Part shown: positions 7,900 through 13,996 of the stretch, piece by piece
How positions within the stretch are numbered: position 1 is the first letter of the stretch
Layout of the letters: each line of letters opens with the position of its first letter
NCBI GenBank assembly: GCA_022566355.1
Contig: JADFJB010000117.1
Location: forward strand, 1-13,996
Length of the DNA: 13,996 nucleotides
From: a candidate division KSB1 bacterium
GTDB lineage: Bacteria; Zhuqueibacterota; JdFR-76; DREG01
Direction of reading: 5' to 3'
Translations under genes and position numbers: made by a program
The notes under the pieces: generated by a model
Told to the model about the DNA's origin: nothing
Database searches by the model: none
What the model saw: only the letters and a program-made list of their open reading frames with translations

Positions 7900-8949
7900 T
7901 TATTCGGGTTTTAACATCACCTTTAAACATCCATCCTCTTTTTTATCAAAGATATGGTAGCCATGAACGCCATCCTGGAGAGACATTTTGTGGGTGATGA
8001 TGGATGTATAATCATATTTTTTGTTTTGCACCAGCGGCATTAATTGTTCGATATAAAACCGCACCGGGCATCGTCCCGCTTTAAAGGTGAGATTTTTGTT
8101 ATATGCTTCTATTGGCGAAAATGCAATATGTTCTTCGGTATGCATGCCAACAGCTGAAATGATTCCGCACGGCCGTACCAAATCTACTGATAACCTGGCA
8201 GCGGATGGATTTCCAACCACCTCCAAAACCGCATCTGCTCCGCGACCGTCCGTTGCATCCCGGATGATTTCAACCGGATCTGTTGACGAATAATCAATTG
8301 GAATAGCGCCAAACCTTTGCGCGTGATTCAAGCGTTTTGGTATCGAGTCGATTGCATAGAGCTTCTCCGCTCCCAATTCGATAGCACCCAGGATAGCCAT
8401 TAATCCCACCGGACCGCAGCCGATCACAACATAAACTCCTTTGGGTTGGATTTCGGCCATGTCTGCGCAAAAATAACCTGTCGATAAGATGTCTCCAAGC
8501 AAGACGCCTTCCTCCATCGTTACGCCATTGGCTAAATGGACTAAAGTAGACTCGGCTAAAGGCACATGGACATATTGAGCTTGTGCGCCTTGCAAACCTT
8601 TACCGCCTTCTACCCAACCATAGCAATTACCATATATACACCTACAGGTCAGACCTTTCAAACAATAATAACAAATTCCACAGTTGGTTGTAAACGGACT
8701 GACCACCAGATCGCCGATTTGCAAAGATGTTACAGCCGTGCCGATTTCAACAACTTCACCCACGAATTCGTGCCCCATAACGGTGCCATGATCCAATCCT
8801 TTTTCACGTTCGTGATAGGGATGTAAATCGGAGCCACAAATTCCTGCGAGCCTGGTTTTGACAATCGCATCTGTCGGAGATTTAATTTCGGGATCTGGAA
8901 TTGATTCGTAGTGGACTGTTTCTTTTCCATGAAATGTTAAGCCATACAT
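7900..8949 (-). CDS. Zinc-dependent alcohol dehydrogenase (MDR family, formaldehyde dehydrogenase-like)
   Basis: Cytoplasmic medium-chain NAD(P)-dependent dehydrogenase of 349 residues. Numbering from the ATG at 8949, the catalytic zinc site is Cys38 in ICGSDLH, His60/Glu61 in MGHEFVGEV, and Asp153 in LGDILSTGY, as in glutathione-independent formaldehyde dehydrogenase relatives. The structural zinc site is the four cysteines 90, 93, 96 and 104 in CGICYYC plus CRC. The Rossmann fold carries GCGPVG (177-182), and Asp201 at the end of the next strand (YAID) predicts preference for NAD over NADP. A GTG at 8958 would add three residues; both starts have weak ribosome sites, and ATG is preferred. 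It is the first gene of the minus-strand cluster, directly after a terminator. The substrate is unknown. Formaldehyde, threonine-type or other alcohols are all possible, and the aldolase-like enzyme in the cluster could supply or use aldehydes. Confidence 0.85.
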   Translation of the reverse strand: MYGLTFHGKETVHYESIPDPEIKSPTDAIVKTRLAGICGSDLHPYHEREKGLDHGTVMGHEFVGEVVEIGTAVTSLQIGDLVVSPFTTNCGICYYCLKGLTCRCIYGNCYGWVEGGKGLQGAQAQYVHVPLAESTLVHLANGVTMEEGVLLGDILSTGYFCADMAEIQPKGVYVVIGCGPVGLMAILGAIELGAEKLYAIDSIPKRLNHAQRFGAIPIDYSSTDPVEIIRDATDGRGADAVLEVVGNPSAARLSVDLVRPCGIISAVGMHTEEHIAFSPIEAYNKNLTFKAGRCPVRFYIEQLMPLVQNKKYDYTSIITHKMSLQDGVHGYHIFDKKEDGCLKVMLKPE

Positions 8950-8993
8950 AGGAACCACTTCATTGAGTGAATGGATTGATTGACCTGTGAGCT

Positions 8994-9022
8994 ATTTTAA
9001 TGCTTACGGTGAAATAAAACAA
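8994..9022 (-). promoter_or_regulatory. Candidate sigma70-type promoter for the dehydrogenase cluster
   Basis: On the minus strand, TTGTTT (9022-9017) is followed after 17 bases by TAAAAT (8999-8994), which differs from TATAAT at one position. It lies between the terminator at 9072-9109 and the dehydrogenase start, where a promoter is expected. The -35 box is only a half match, so this is tentative. Confidence 0.35.
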
Positions 9023-9071
9023 GAGGTTTTTAATATAAATGAAGGTGAAAAAATAATTGCGCTTGAGGTGC

Positions 9072-9109
9072 AAAAAAACGATTCCATCGCTAGAAGCGAT
9101 GGAATCGTT
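9072..9109 (-). terminator. Strong Rho-independent terminator after the DUF72 gene
   Basis: A perfect 15-bp stem: AACGATTCCATCGCT (9077-9091) and AGCGATGGAATCGTT (9095-9109) with loop AGA. On the minus strand it is followed by a run of seven T (9078-9072), the standard intrinsic terminator form. It starts 17 bases after the DUF72 stop codon and separates that gene from the dehydrogenase cluster. The plus strand also has a T-rich tail (9111-9120), so it may act both ways. Confidence 0.92.
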
Positions 9110-9125
9110 ACGTTTTCTTTAACTT

Positions 9126-9893
9126 CTAATTTATATAACCAAGCGCCTCAATCTTACTCCTCAAATTCTCTGCTGTACCTGGTGCAAATCCTTCATAGCG
9201 GTTACTGCAATACACATACACATCGATGCCCTCTTTGAGCATGTCAACGATTCTTTTAGCCCAATCGGCGAGCTTGTCATCTTTCTCCACTTGTATATGG
9301 GTAAAATCTTCCTTGATCTTTCGGCGGTCGCCGATCAAGCGAATATAAACGAATGGCGCCGTTAAGCGCACCAATTTCGGCATGTAATACAGATCCTGAA
9401 CCACGAAGGCGCATTTATACTTTTCCAACAGCTCAAAGAATTCCGGTTCATCCAGCCACTTGCGATTACGCACTTCGACAGCATAACGGAAATCCTGCGG
9501 CAACTGCGGTAAGAAATCGGTTAATTGAGGTAAATTATCTGGAGAAAACTTGTAATCGAATTGCAGCAACAACGGGCCGAGTTTATCTCCGAGCGTTTTA
9601 ATTCTGTTCAGGTAAAACTCCAATTCATCCGAACAATCCTCCAGGCGCTTAAAATGGGTGATCTTGCGTGGGAATTTTGGCGAAAACGAAAACGCTTCGG
9701 GAGTAACGGCCAGCCAGTTATCGATCATTTCCGGTTTGGGCGTGCGGTAAAAAGTAAAATCGATCTCGACGGAATTAAATTTTTGGGATATAAACTGCAG
9801 ATATTCGTTGGGCTTTGTGCCTTTCGGGTAGAAGGGTCCAACCCAGTCTTTGTAAGACCATGCTACTGTGCCGATGTGAAGTTTTCCTGCCAT
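9126..9893 (-). CDS. DUF72 (YecE-like) TIM-barrel protein
   Basis: A 255-residue cytoplasmic protein of the DUF72 family, a TIM barrel related to the endonuclease IV/xylose isomerase-like fold; its biochemical role is not established. Family signatures are the N-terminal GTVAWSYKDWVGPFYP (residues 8-23), VEIDFTFYRTP near 42-52, LGPLLLQFDYKF near 105-116, YAVEVRNRKWL near 138-148, FVYIRLIGD near 181-189, and YCSNRYEGFAPGTAENL near the C-terminus. Length is typical. The ATG at 9893 has no strong Shine-Dalgarno (only a GAG 8 bases upstream), but homology begins within six residues of it. It is transcribed alone: a strong terminator follows, and upstream lies the oppositely oriented toxin-antitoxin relic. 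Confidence 0.88.
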   Translation of the reverse strand: MAGKLHIGTVAWSYKDWVGPFYPKGTKPNEYLQFISQKFNSVEIDFTFYRTPKPEMIDNWLAVTPEAFSFSPKFPRKITHFKRLEDCSDELEFYLNRIKTLGDKLGPLLLQFDYKFSPDNLPQLTDFLPQLPQDFRYAVEVRNRKWLDEPEFFELLEKYKCAFVVQDLYYMPKLVRLTAPFVYIRLIGDRRKIKEDFTHIQVEKDDKLADWAKRIVDMLKEGIDVYVYCSNRYEGFAPGTAENLRSKIEALGYIN

Positions 9894-10021
9894 TTAAAAC
9901 TCGTTTAAAAACCAAATGGATAATATCGAAACTAAATCAATAAATACTGAATATGAAATTTTTGTTTATACTAATAAAGCTAATTATTAATGAAAATCAC
10001 CAATTTTATTAAAGGTGTTTT

Positions 10022-10214
10022 ATGGAAGGCATCCAATTTTTGATTGATGAAAAAGGTAATAAAAAAGCAGTTCTTATCGATCTTGATAAGCACGGGGATT
10101 TATGGGAAGATTTTTATGACAGGTTAGTACTATCATGATAGGATTAATGAACCACGAGAAACATTGTCTGAAGTCAAAGAAAAATTAGTAGAGCAAAAGA
10201 AGCTGGATGGATGA
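10022..10214 (+). pseudogene. Type II antitoxin relic (Phd/RelB-like), frameshifted
   Basis: After AAAGGTG (10011-10017) an ATG opens MEGIQFLIDEKGNKKAVLID and continues LDKHGDLWEDFYDRLVLS into TGA at 10136-10138. One base later another frame reads DRINEPRETLSEVKEKLVEQ and KKLDG to TGA at 10212-10214. Skipping the T at 10136 joins the two into a 63-residue protein with the form of small antitoxins: an N-terminal DNA-binding part with a conserved 'DEKGNKKAVLIDL' strand, then the 'EDFYD...S..NEP...SxEEVKxxL' C-terminal arm that wraps the toxin. As sequenced it cannot make the toxin-binding arm. The next reading frame starts 8 bases before its end, the usual coupling of antitoxin and toxin. A single-base sequence error is the alternative, but the broken toxin beside it favours decay. 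Confidence 0.65.
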
Positions 10215-10323
10215 ATATCACATTACTTTTACACGATCCGCCCGAAAAGAACTTGGGGGTTCCTTATTTAATATTATCCAGAAACTCTTTTACAGTTTTT
10301 GTGTTTGGATGATTCTCACCTAA
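10207..10323 (+). pseudogene. RelE/ParE-type toxin remnant, truncated after about 16 codons
   Basis: The ATG at 10207 overlaps the antitoxin stop by 8 bases and encodes MDEYHITFTRSARKEL, the standard opening of RelE/ParE-family toxins: a first beta-strand YxITFTxSARKEL, then the start of helix 1. A complete toxin would have about 85-95 residues. Here the similarity stops at about 10254, and the frame runs through 22 unrelated codons, in antisense to the end of the NB-ARC gene, to TAA at 10321. Core strands and the catalytic C-terminal residues are absent, so it cannot be an active nuclease or gyrase poison. No continuation of the toxin is seen upstream of the NB-ARC gene. The recognition rests on a short motif plus the antitoxin context. 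Confidence 0.6.
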
Positions 10324-12087
10324 TGTTTTTAAGAATATCGTGTATGCAGATAACCACAAATCCCGCGCTTTTTCATATTCACCCAAATCTGAATATCTAA
10401 GTCCAAGATTATTTTGTAATGTTGAAATTTCAGAACAATCCTTTCGAGGAAATAGTTTTAGAATAGCGTCACCGAACGGTATATATTGAAATTTATCAAG
10501 CGGATTTTCTTTTGCCTGGTCGAGAGATAATAAGTTTGTGGCTCTATCAATTAAAAATTCCAGATCACCGGCTGTGGTTTTTATTTGGGAGAAAAGAGAT
10601 TCAACCAGTACCGGGTGCATTTTGTAACTGTCTGTTTTGTCCTCTTTTTGTATATACCCTTTTAAGTAAAGATTTTCCAGGACGCCGGAAAATTCTTCCT
10701 GCCATTCCAATTCTTCTACTTGCAATATCTCTTTCAGAAATTCGTAATCCAACCATAAATTGGGTAAGGCTGTAAACTGTTTTAGCAGGTAATTTTCATG
10801 CTTCCCAAGATTACTAATCTTAAAAATTCCTGTTAAGTATGATTTTATTCGCTCTATTTTTTCATAATTAGAATGATCTATATCGATACCGGCAATGGCA
10901 TCTATTGCAAATGCTTCCTGCACTTTTTCAAAACTCCAATGATTTTTTTGGGCGGATTTGGCAAGTATTTCGATGGTCAAAGTATGCAATTCCACCCGGT
11001 TAACAATAACACCCATTTGCTCATCTGAATAGCGTTTGCAAAACTTTTTAAACAACAGGATGGCTTCCCCTTCAGGTAGAAAATCCAGGTCTATTATGTG
11101 AAATGGCGTGATGCGCTCGCGGGAAGTTACCAGCACATGCCAGGCCGGCGCTTTTGGAAGTTCTTGATAATTTGCGGATAAGGATTCGTTCGCATTGTCT
11201 ATGATCAGAAGCTTGGGTCTCTTGCTTTCTAAAATACGCAATTCATTTAAACATGCCCTCAACTGCTGATTCGGTTGAATATCCTGAATTTTCAAATTTT
11301 TGAGTAAAGAATAATTTGCCAGGATCGCTTCTTCTACAGTATTCTCAATGGTCAGCCACACGATATGGTCATAATCTGCATAGAAAGTATCAGCATAAAC
11401 AGCCGCGAGGGTTGTTTTTCCTATACCACCCATACCATTAATGAGGGCAGTTTCTTTATTTTGTAATAATGAGTCCCGCAGGGCTTGCAGCTCTTTTTTC
11501 CTGCCAACGATATTCTTTTTCGAAACCCTGCTCAATGAGGTAAGCTCTTTGGGGAATGTACCTGATGGAGTTTTATCTATAAGTTTCTTTACATCTTCTT
11601 TAATTTCAGATGTATCCTGTTTTATTGCTTTAATAGCAGTTAAAGCTGCATCAAACGTTGCAGAAATATTAAAAATTTCTTCTTTATAATTCTCATCAAT
11701 AACAAGGCTTTTTAATTCCTCGTCTGCTTTTATGTTTTGTTCGAAAAGGGTAAGAAAAATATTTATTTGATTTTGGTCGGGGGGTATAATATTCGGATTC
11801 TTTCTTAATTCAGTCTGAATCGTATTTACATCAGGTTGATATTTTCCTTTACTAAAAAACCTGCATTTTAATAACTCATCTACAAGTATTTGAGATTTAT
11901 AAAAAGCAAATTTTCCCTGGTTGTCTTCTATTGGATCATTTTTTTTATACTCCTCAATTGTATGATCAATTACTTTTGCCAGTCTTTTTTCAGCAGCATT
12001 CTTTACTGTGAGTATATTGTCTAAGCCTTTATTAATCGAAAAAGACGCAATCGATTTTGCAACGAAAATTCCTATGGAGGTTAACAT
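10264..12087 (-). CDS. NB-ARC STAND NTPase with unassigned N-terminal region and one C-terminal TPR unit
   Basis: A 607-residue signal-transduction ATPase of the NLR-like STAND class. Residues 1-190 are mostly helical and highly charged, match no family I recognise, and occupy the place of an effector or sensor domain. Residues 150-172 look like a short coiled coil. The NB-ARC core begins with IVGRKKEL (193). It has the P-loop GMGGIGKTT (218-226), Walker B LLIIDNA (Asp297), sensor-type VTSRE (320-324), a GLP-like helix near 365-378, and an MHD-like motif with Met490-His491 in YKMHPVL. The C-terminus (about 553-607) is one kinesin-light-chain-type TPR (STLQNNLGLRYSDLGEYEKA, then GENHPNTKTV). 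Proteins of this build sense invaders and oligomerise; many are antiphage. The ATG has a weak GAAGTG site. It looks more AT-rich than the metabolic genes and lies beside a toxin-antitoxin relic, which suggests acquisition. Confidence 0.85.
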   Translation of the reverse strand: MLTSIGIFVAKSIASFSINKGLDNILTVKNAAEKRLAKVIDHTIEEYKKNDPIEDNQGKFAFYKSQILVDELLKCRFFSKGKYQPDVNTIQTELRKNPNIIPPDQNQINIFLTLFEQNIKADEELKSLVIDENYKEEIFNISATFDAALTAIKAIKQDTSEIKEDVKKLIDKTPSGTFPKELTSLSRVSKKNIVGRKKELQALRDSLLQNKETALINGMGGIGKTTLAAVYADTFYADYDHIVWLTIENTVEEAILANYSLLKNLKIQDIQPNQQLRACLNELRILESKRPKLLIIDNANESLSANYQELPKAPAWHVLVTSRERITPFHIIDLDFLPEGEAILLFKKFCKRYSDEQMGVIVNRVELHTLTIEILAKSAQKNHWSFEKVQEAFAIDAIAGIDIDHSNYEKIERIKSYLTGIFKISNLGKHENYLLKQFTALPNLWLDYEFLKEILQVEELEWQEEFSGVLENLYLKGYIQKEDKTDSYKMHPVLVESLFSQIKTTAGDLEFLIDRATNLLSLDQAKENPLDKFQYIPFGDAILKLFPRKDCSEISTLQNNLGLRYSDLGEYEKARDLWLSAYTIFLKTLGENHPNTKTVKEFLDNIK

Positions 12088-12445
12088 ATTAACACTTCAG
12101 TAATAATTGTTTGTTTTAAAAATTTGTGTTCTCCCACTAAAAGATAGTTAACTGTGAACTCGTAAAAGAATATTAAATTAATTAGAATAGTTCAAAATAA
12201 AATCTAATACTCAACCAAATTGTTCCTTAAGTTGAGAATCTTTTTGATACAAAAACATTTTATTGATAATTATTAACCACAGACCCCGGAGTTTTACAAA
12301 CTCCGGGGTTTAAATCAATAAATCTTGTACCTACTCTCACCCCGTTCACCCCTGCCATTCAGAACGGTGGAATATTGAAGGGTAGTTAAAATGGTGTGAT
12401 TCTGGAATTTCTTTATAAATTTAATAAATCAGATGGAATTGTATA
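12088..12445. other. Intergenic stretch between the NB-ARC and TPR genes
   Basis: 358 bases without a convincing gene. The half next to the NB-ARC gene is very AT-rich and should hold its promoter; the best match on the minus strand is TTGAAC, 17 bases, TATTCT, which is weak. The hairpin at 12283-12309 lies in the middle. The adjacent 12310-12390 part is GC-richer and looks like part of a repeated element or degraded coding sequence rather than a promoter. No tRNA-like or tandem repeat structure was seen. Confidence 0.6.
12283..12309. repeat. 12-bp GC-rich hairpin, terminator or dispersed hairpin element
   Basis: Perfect arms ACCCCGGAGTTT (12283-12294) and AAACTCCGGGGT (12298-12309) with loop TAC. 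It lies 137 bases past the stop of the minus-strand TPR gene and 196 bases before the NB-ARC start. On the minus strand no T-run follows; on the plus strand only a short TT follows. It is therefore not a classic terminator in either direction, although the stem is stable enough to halt polymerase or protect an RNA end. The GC-rich stem in AT-rich surroundings fits a REP-like intergenic element. Confidence 0.6.
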
Positions 12446-13225
12446 CTATTTGGCGCTTATTTCTTGCAGCAACTTGCTGGCATTCCCCTTATTCCATTCA
12501 TCATCCTGGTCGGTTATGGGCATCGATGGAATATTTGTCAACACTTCCCGCGCATCTTCGAATTTCTTCAATTGCACTAAAAGACGGGCATAGTCTATAT
12601 TGTAAAGCACAAGATTGGGTCTAAACTTGAGCGCTGCTTCATAATATTCCTTAGCTTTCTTTTTACTGGCCCAACCTAATCCTAATGGGTACCGGAACAA
12701 CTTCCCCTTCTCTGCAATCTTTTGATGTGTTCGTCCATATACATACAATGCAATGTCGTCATCAGGATTTAATTCCAGGGCAATCTCCAATTCTTTCCTG
12801 ATATTTTTAGCGAGTCCAATGGATTTCCATACACCTTTAAACAGAGCAATCTTGCCAAAAGCGATCGCCCGATAGGTGTGTCCCTCATATCCATCCGGGT
12901 TGACGGAAATTGCGCTATCGGCCATAATTTCCGCTTTCCGATAGTAAAAAAGCTGTTGATCTTTAGGCAGATGTTCACCAATTTCCACATAAACACGGCC
13001 GCAACGCCAAATCGCCTGGTATTCCTTTGGGTCCAAGTCCAGTGCTTTTTGATAATATTCCAATGCCAGCTCATTCTCGAATTTAACGAAAGCCGAGTCG
13101 CCATCTGCGATGAAAACTTCAATGGATTTTTGATCTGTGTTAAGAGCGGGCGAAAAAAGAGTGCAAATATAAACAATAGATAAAGCGAATTTGGTTGCTG
13201 CATTAAAATGAATATTGCCATCCAT
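12446..13225 (-). CDS. Exported TPR protein resembling the RMDN family
   Basis: A 259-residue protein with a moderate N-terminal signal sequence (hydrophobic residues about 13-27), probably periplasmic. The rest is helical TPR-type repeats: DSAFVKFENELALEYYQKAL with DLDPKEYQAIWRCGRVY (about 43-79), a middle unit with ADSAISVNPDGYEGHTYRAI (about 101-120), and ELEIALELNPDDDIALYVYG (about 144-163). Then come AKEYYEAALKFRPNLVLYNIDYARLL and KKFEDAREVL near the C-terminus. The layout, with the conserved EGHTYRAIAFGKIA and the LFRYPLGLGWASKKKAKEYYEAAL segments between repeats, resembles regulator-of-microtubule-dynamics (RMDN)-type proteins, whose bacterial role is unknown. The ATG at 13225 has only a weak GAGAA site. 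It stands alone, 358 bases from the NB-ARC gene. Function cannot be assigned beyond protein-protein contacts. Confidence 0.75.
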   Translation of the reverse strand: MDGNIHFNAATKFALSIVYICTLFSPALNTDQKSIEVFIADGDSAFVKFENELALEYYQKALDLDPKEYQAIWRCGRVYVEIGEHLPKDQQLFYYRKAEIMADSAISVNPDGYEGHTYRAIAFGKIALFKGVWKSIGLAKNIRKELEIALELNPDDDIALYVYGRTHQKIAEKGKLFRYPLGLGWASKKKAKEYYEAALKFRPNLVLYNIDYARLLVQLKKFEDAREVLTNIPSMPITDQDDEWNKGNASKLLQEISAK

Positions 13226-13588
13226 AACATTCTCAAAATTATTTGATCAAGTATTTAAACCTGTCTTTCAGGTTTGGAGCTTAAATGAGTTGCATTCAAA
13301 ATTGCTGTTCAATGATTAATAGTTTTCAAACTTAATTTATTTAAAATTTGATTTCTAAAGAACTTCAAATACTAACCGACAAGCCTCGTCAAAGTTTCAT
13401 TTCTGATCAGAAAAAATATTGATTTTATCCTATACTAATTATAGGCATTTTTTAACATTTTTATAATAGAGCATTTGAAACTCCGAATATGAACCTGTTA
13501 AGGTACTTTATGCAAATTGGGATTGAACCTTTAAAATCTTCTTGATTGTGGGTTTGAATAAAAGGTACTAGCGGACTAAATTCCCATT
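13226..13588. other. AT-rich spacer between the TPR and TonB-receptor genes
   Basis: 363 bases with no open frame of note. It contains three dyads. AAACCTG/CAGGTTT (13257-13275, 5-base loop) lies 32 bases upstream of the TPR start. The perfect palindrome TTTCTGATCAGAAA is at 13400-13413. A 6-bp CCTATA/TATAGG hairpin is at 13429-13445. None has the T-run of an intrinsic terminator on the minus strand. The region should hold the TPR gene promoter and the end of the receptor transcript. Confidence 0.5.
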
Positions 13589-13996
13589 TTACAGCTCAAC
13601 CTTGGTATTGACAAAAACCTGTCGTTCTGCCGCTGGGAAGAAGGAACTTCCTTCGCCATGAGTGATGTACAATGTATCAAAAATATTTTGCAGATGAAGT
13701 TGAATGGTCAATCCGGCCAGTCCGAAACGATTGGTAAAATGATAACCAAACATGCCATTGGCAACGGTATATGCATCCACTGTATTTTCTTCATTCTTGA
13801 AATTATCCGTGTACTGCTTGCCCACATGTTTGAGGGATAGCGATGCATTGAATCCTTTGTTTGAATAGTTTATCATGGCGTTTGCAAGAAAATCGGGGAA
13901 TCCTGCGATCGGGTTGCCATTTAAAACTGTTGGGGAGCCATCGCCGGAAAATACCGTATATTTCTTCAATTCATTATTACTGATGGAAATATTTCC
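13589..13996 (-). CDS. TonB-dependent receptor, C-terminal part (N-terminus beyond the window)
   Basis: The last 135 or so residues of an outer-membrane TonB-dependent transporter, which would import siderophores, vitamins or glycans using energy from TonB-ExbBD. Alternating beta-barrel strands are seen: IAGFPDFLANAMINYSNKGF, NASLSLKHVGKQYTDNF, AYTVANGMFGYHF, GLTIQLHLQNIFDTLY and RQVFVNTKVEL. The motif GxQYTDNF followed by a late NIFDTLY turn is characteristic of the end of these receptors. The frame stays open to the window edge; a TTG at 13969 is internal, not a start. The final residue is Leu rather than the more usual Phe or Trp of outer-membrane barrels. The substrate cannot be read from this fragment. 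Ends in TAA at 13589-13591. Confidence 0.85.
   Translation of the reverse strand, partial: GNISISNNELKKYTVFSGDGSPTVLNGNPIAGFPDFLANAMINYSNKGFNASLSLKHVGKQYTDNFKNEENTVDAYTVANGMFGYHFTNRFGLAGLTIQLHLQNIFDTLYITHGEGSSFFPAAERQVFVNTKVEL

Noticed and set aside
8987-9238. Plus-strand frame of 83 residues between the dehydrogenase and DUF72 genes
   Set aside because: It runs straight through the strong terminator hairpin and the antisense of the DUF72 3' end; no homology or ribosome site.
12769-13236. Minus-strand frame of 155 residues overlapping the TPR gene
   Set aside because: Out-of-frame shadow of the TPR protein with skewed composition; the TPR frame has clear repeats.

Overview
The window reads as a Gram-negative bacterial chromosome segment with moderate-to-low GC. 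Two predicted lipoproteins, a secreted beta-propeller and the C-terminus of a TonB-dependent receptor show an outer membrane. Several starts carry strong Shine-Dalgarno sequences (AAAGGAGG before 4934, AGAAGGAG before 1029 and before 7865, AGGAGC before 3169). This argues against typical Bacteroidota, which mostly lack them, and fits other FCB-type lineages such as the KSB1/Calditrichota group. The lineage is an inference from gene style, not from a marker gene. No rRNA, tRNA, CRISPR array, transposase or origin was found.

Layout. Bases 1-2543 hold three plus-strand genes: a 5'-truncated haloalkane dehalogenase with all five catalytic residues, an exported six-repeat PD40 (TolB-like) propeller, and a small DHFR/RibD-like reductase. 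From 9893 down to 2719 everything is on the minus strand. A DUF72 gene ends at a strong intrinsic terminator. After it comes a probable catabolic cluster: zinc alcohol dehydrogenase, exported M20 metallopeptidase, PLP-dependent D-threonine aldolase/D-serine dehydratase-like enzyme, lipoprotein amidohydrolase of the YtcJ type, and a small NTF2-like lipoprotein that is frameshifted as sequenced. Together these suggest hydrolysis of peptides or amides in the envelope and breakdown of (D-)hydroxy-amino acids in the cytoplasm. The 140-base gap in front of the amidohydrolase carries two near-palindromes that are reverse complements of each other.

Bases 10022-12087 form the accessory part. A type II toxin-antitoxin relic (frameshifted antitoxin overlapping a RelE/ParE-type toxin cut off after about 16 codons) abuts, tail to tail, a 607-residue NB-ARC STAND NTPase. 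That protein has an unassigned N-terminal region and a single kinesin-light-chain-type TPR unit at its C-terminus. This is the best candidate for a defence-related gene. Upstream of it lies a strong 12-bp hairpin that may belong to a dispersed intergenic element. The window closes with an exported TPR protein resembling the RMDN family, a 363-base AT-rich spacer with a perfect 14-base palindrome, and the 3' end of a TonB-dependent receptor gene.
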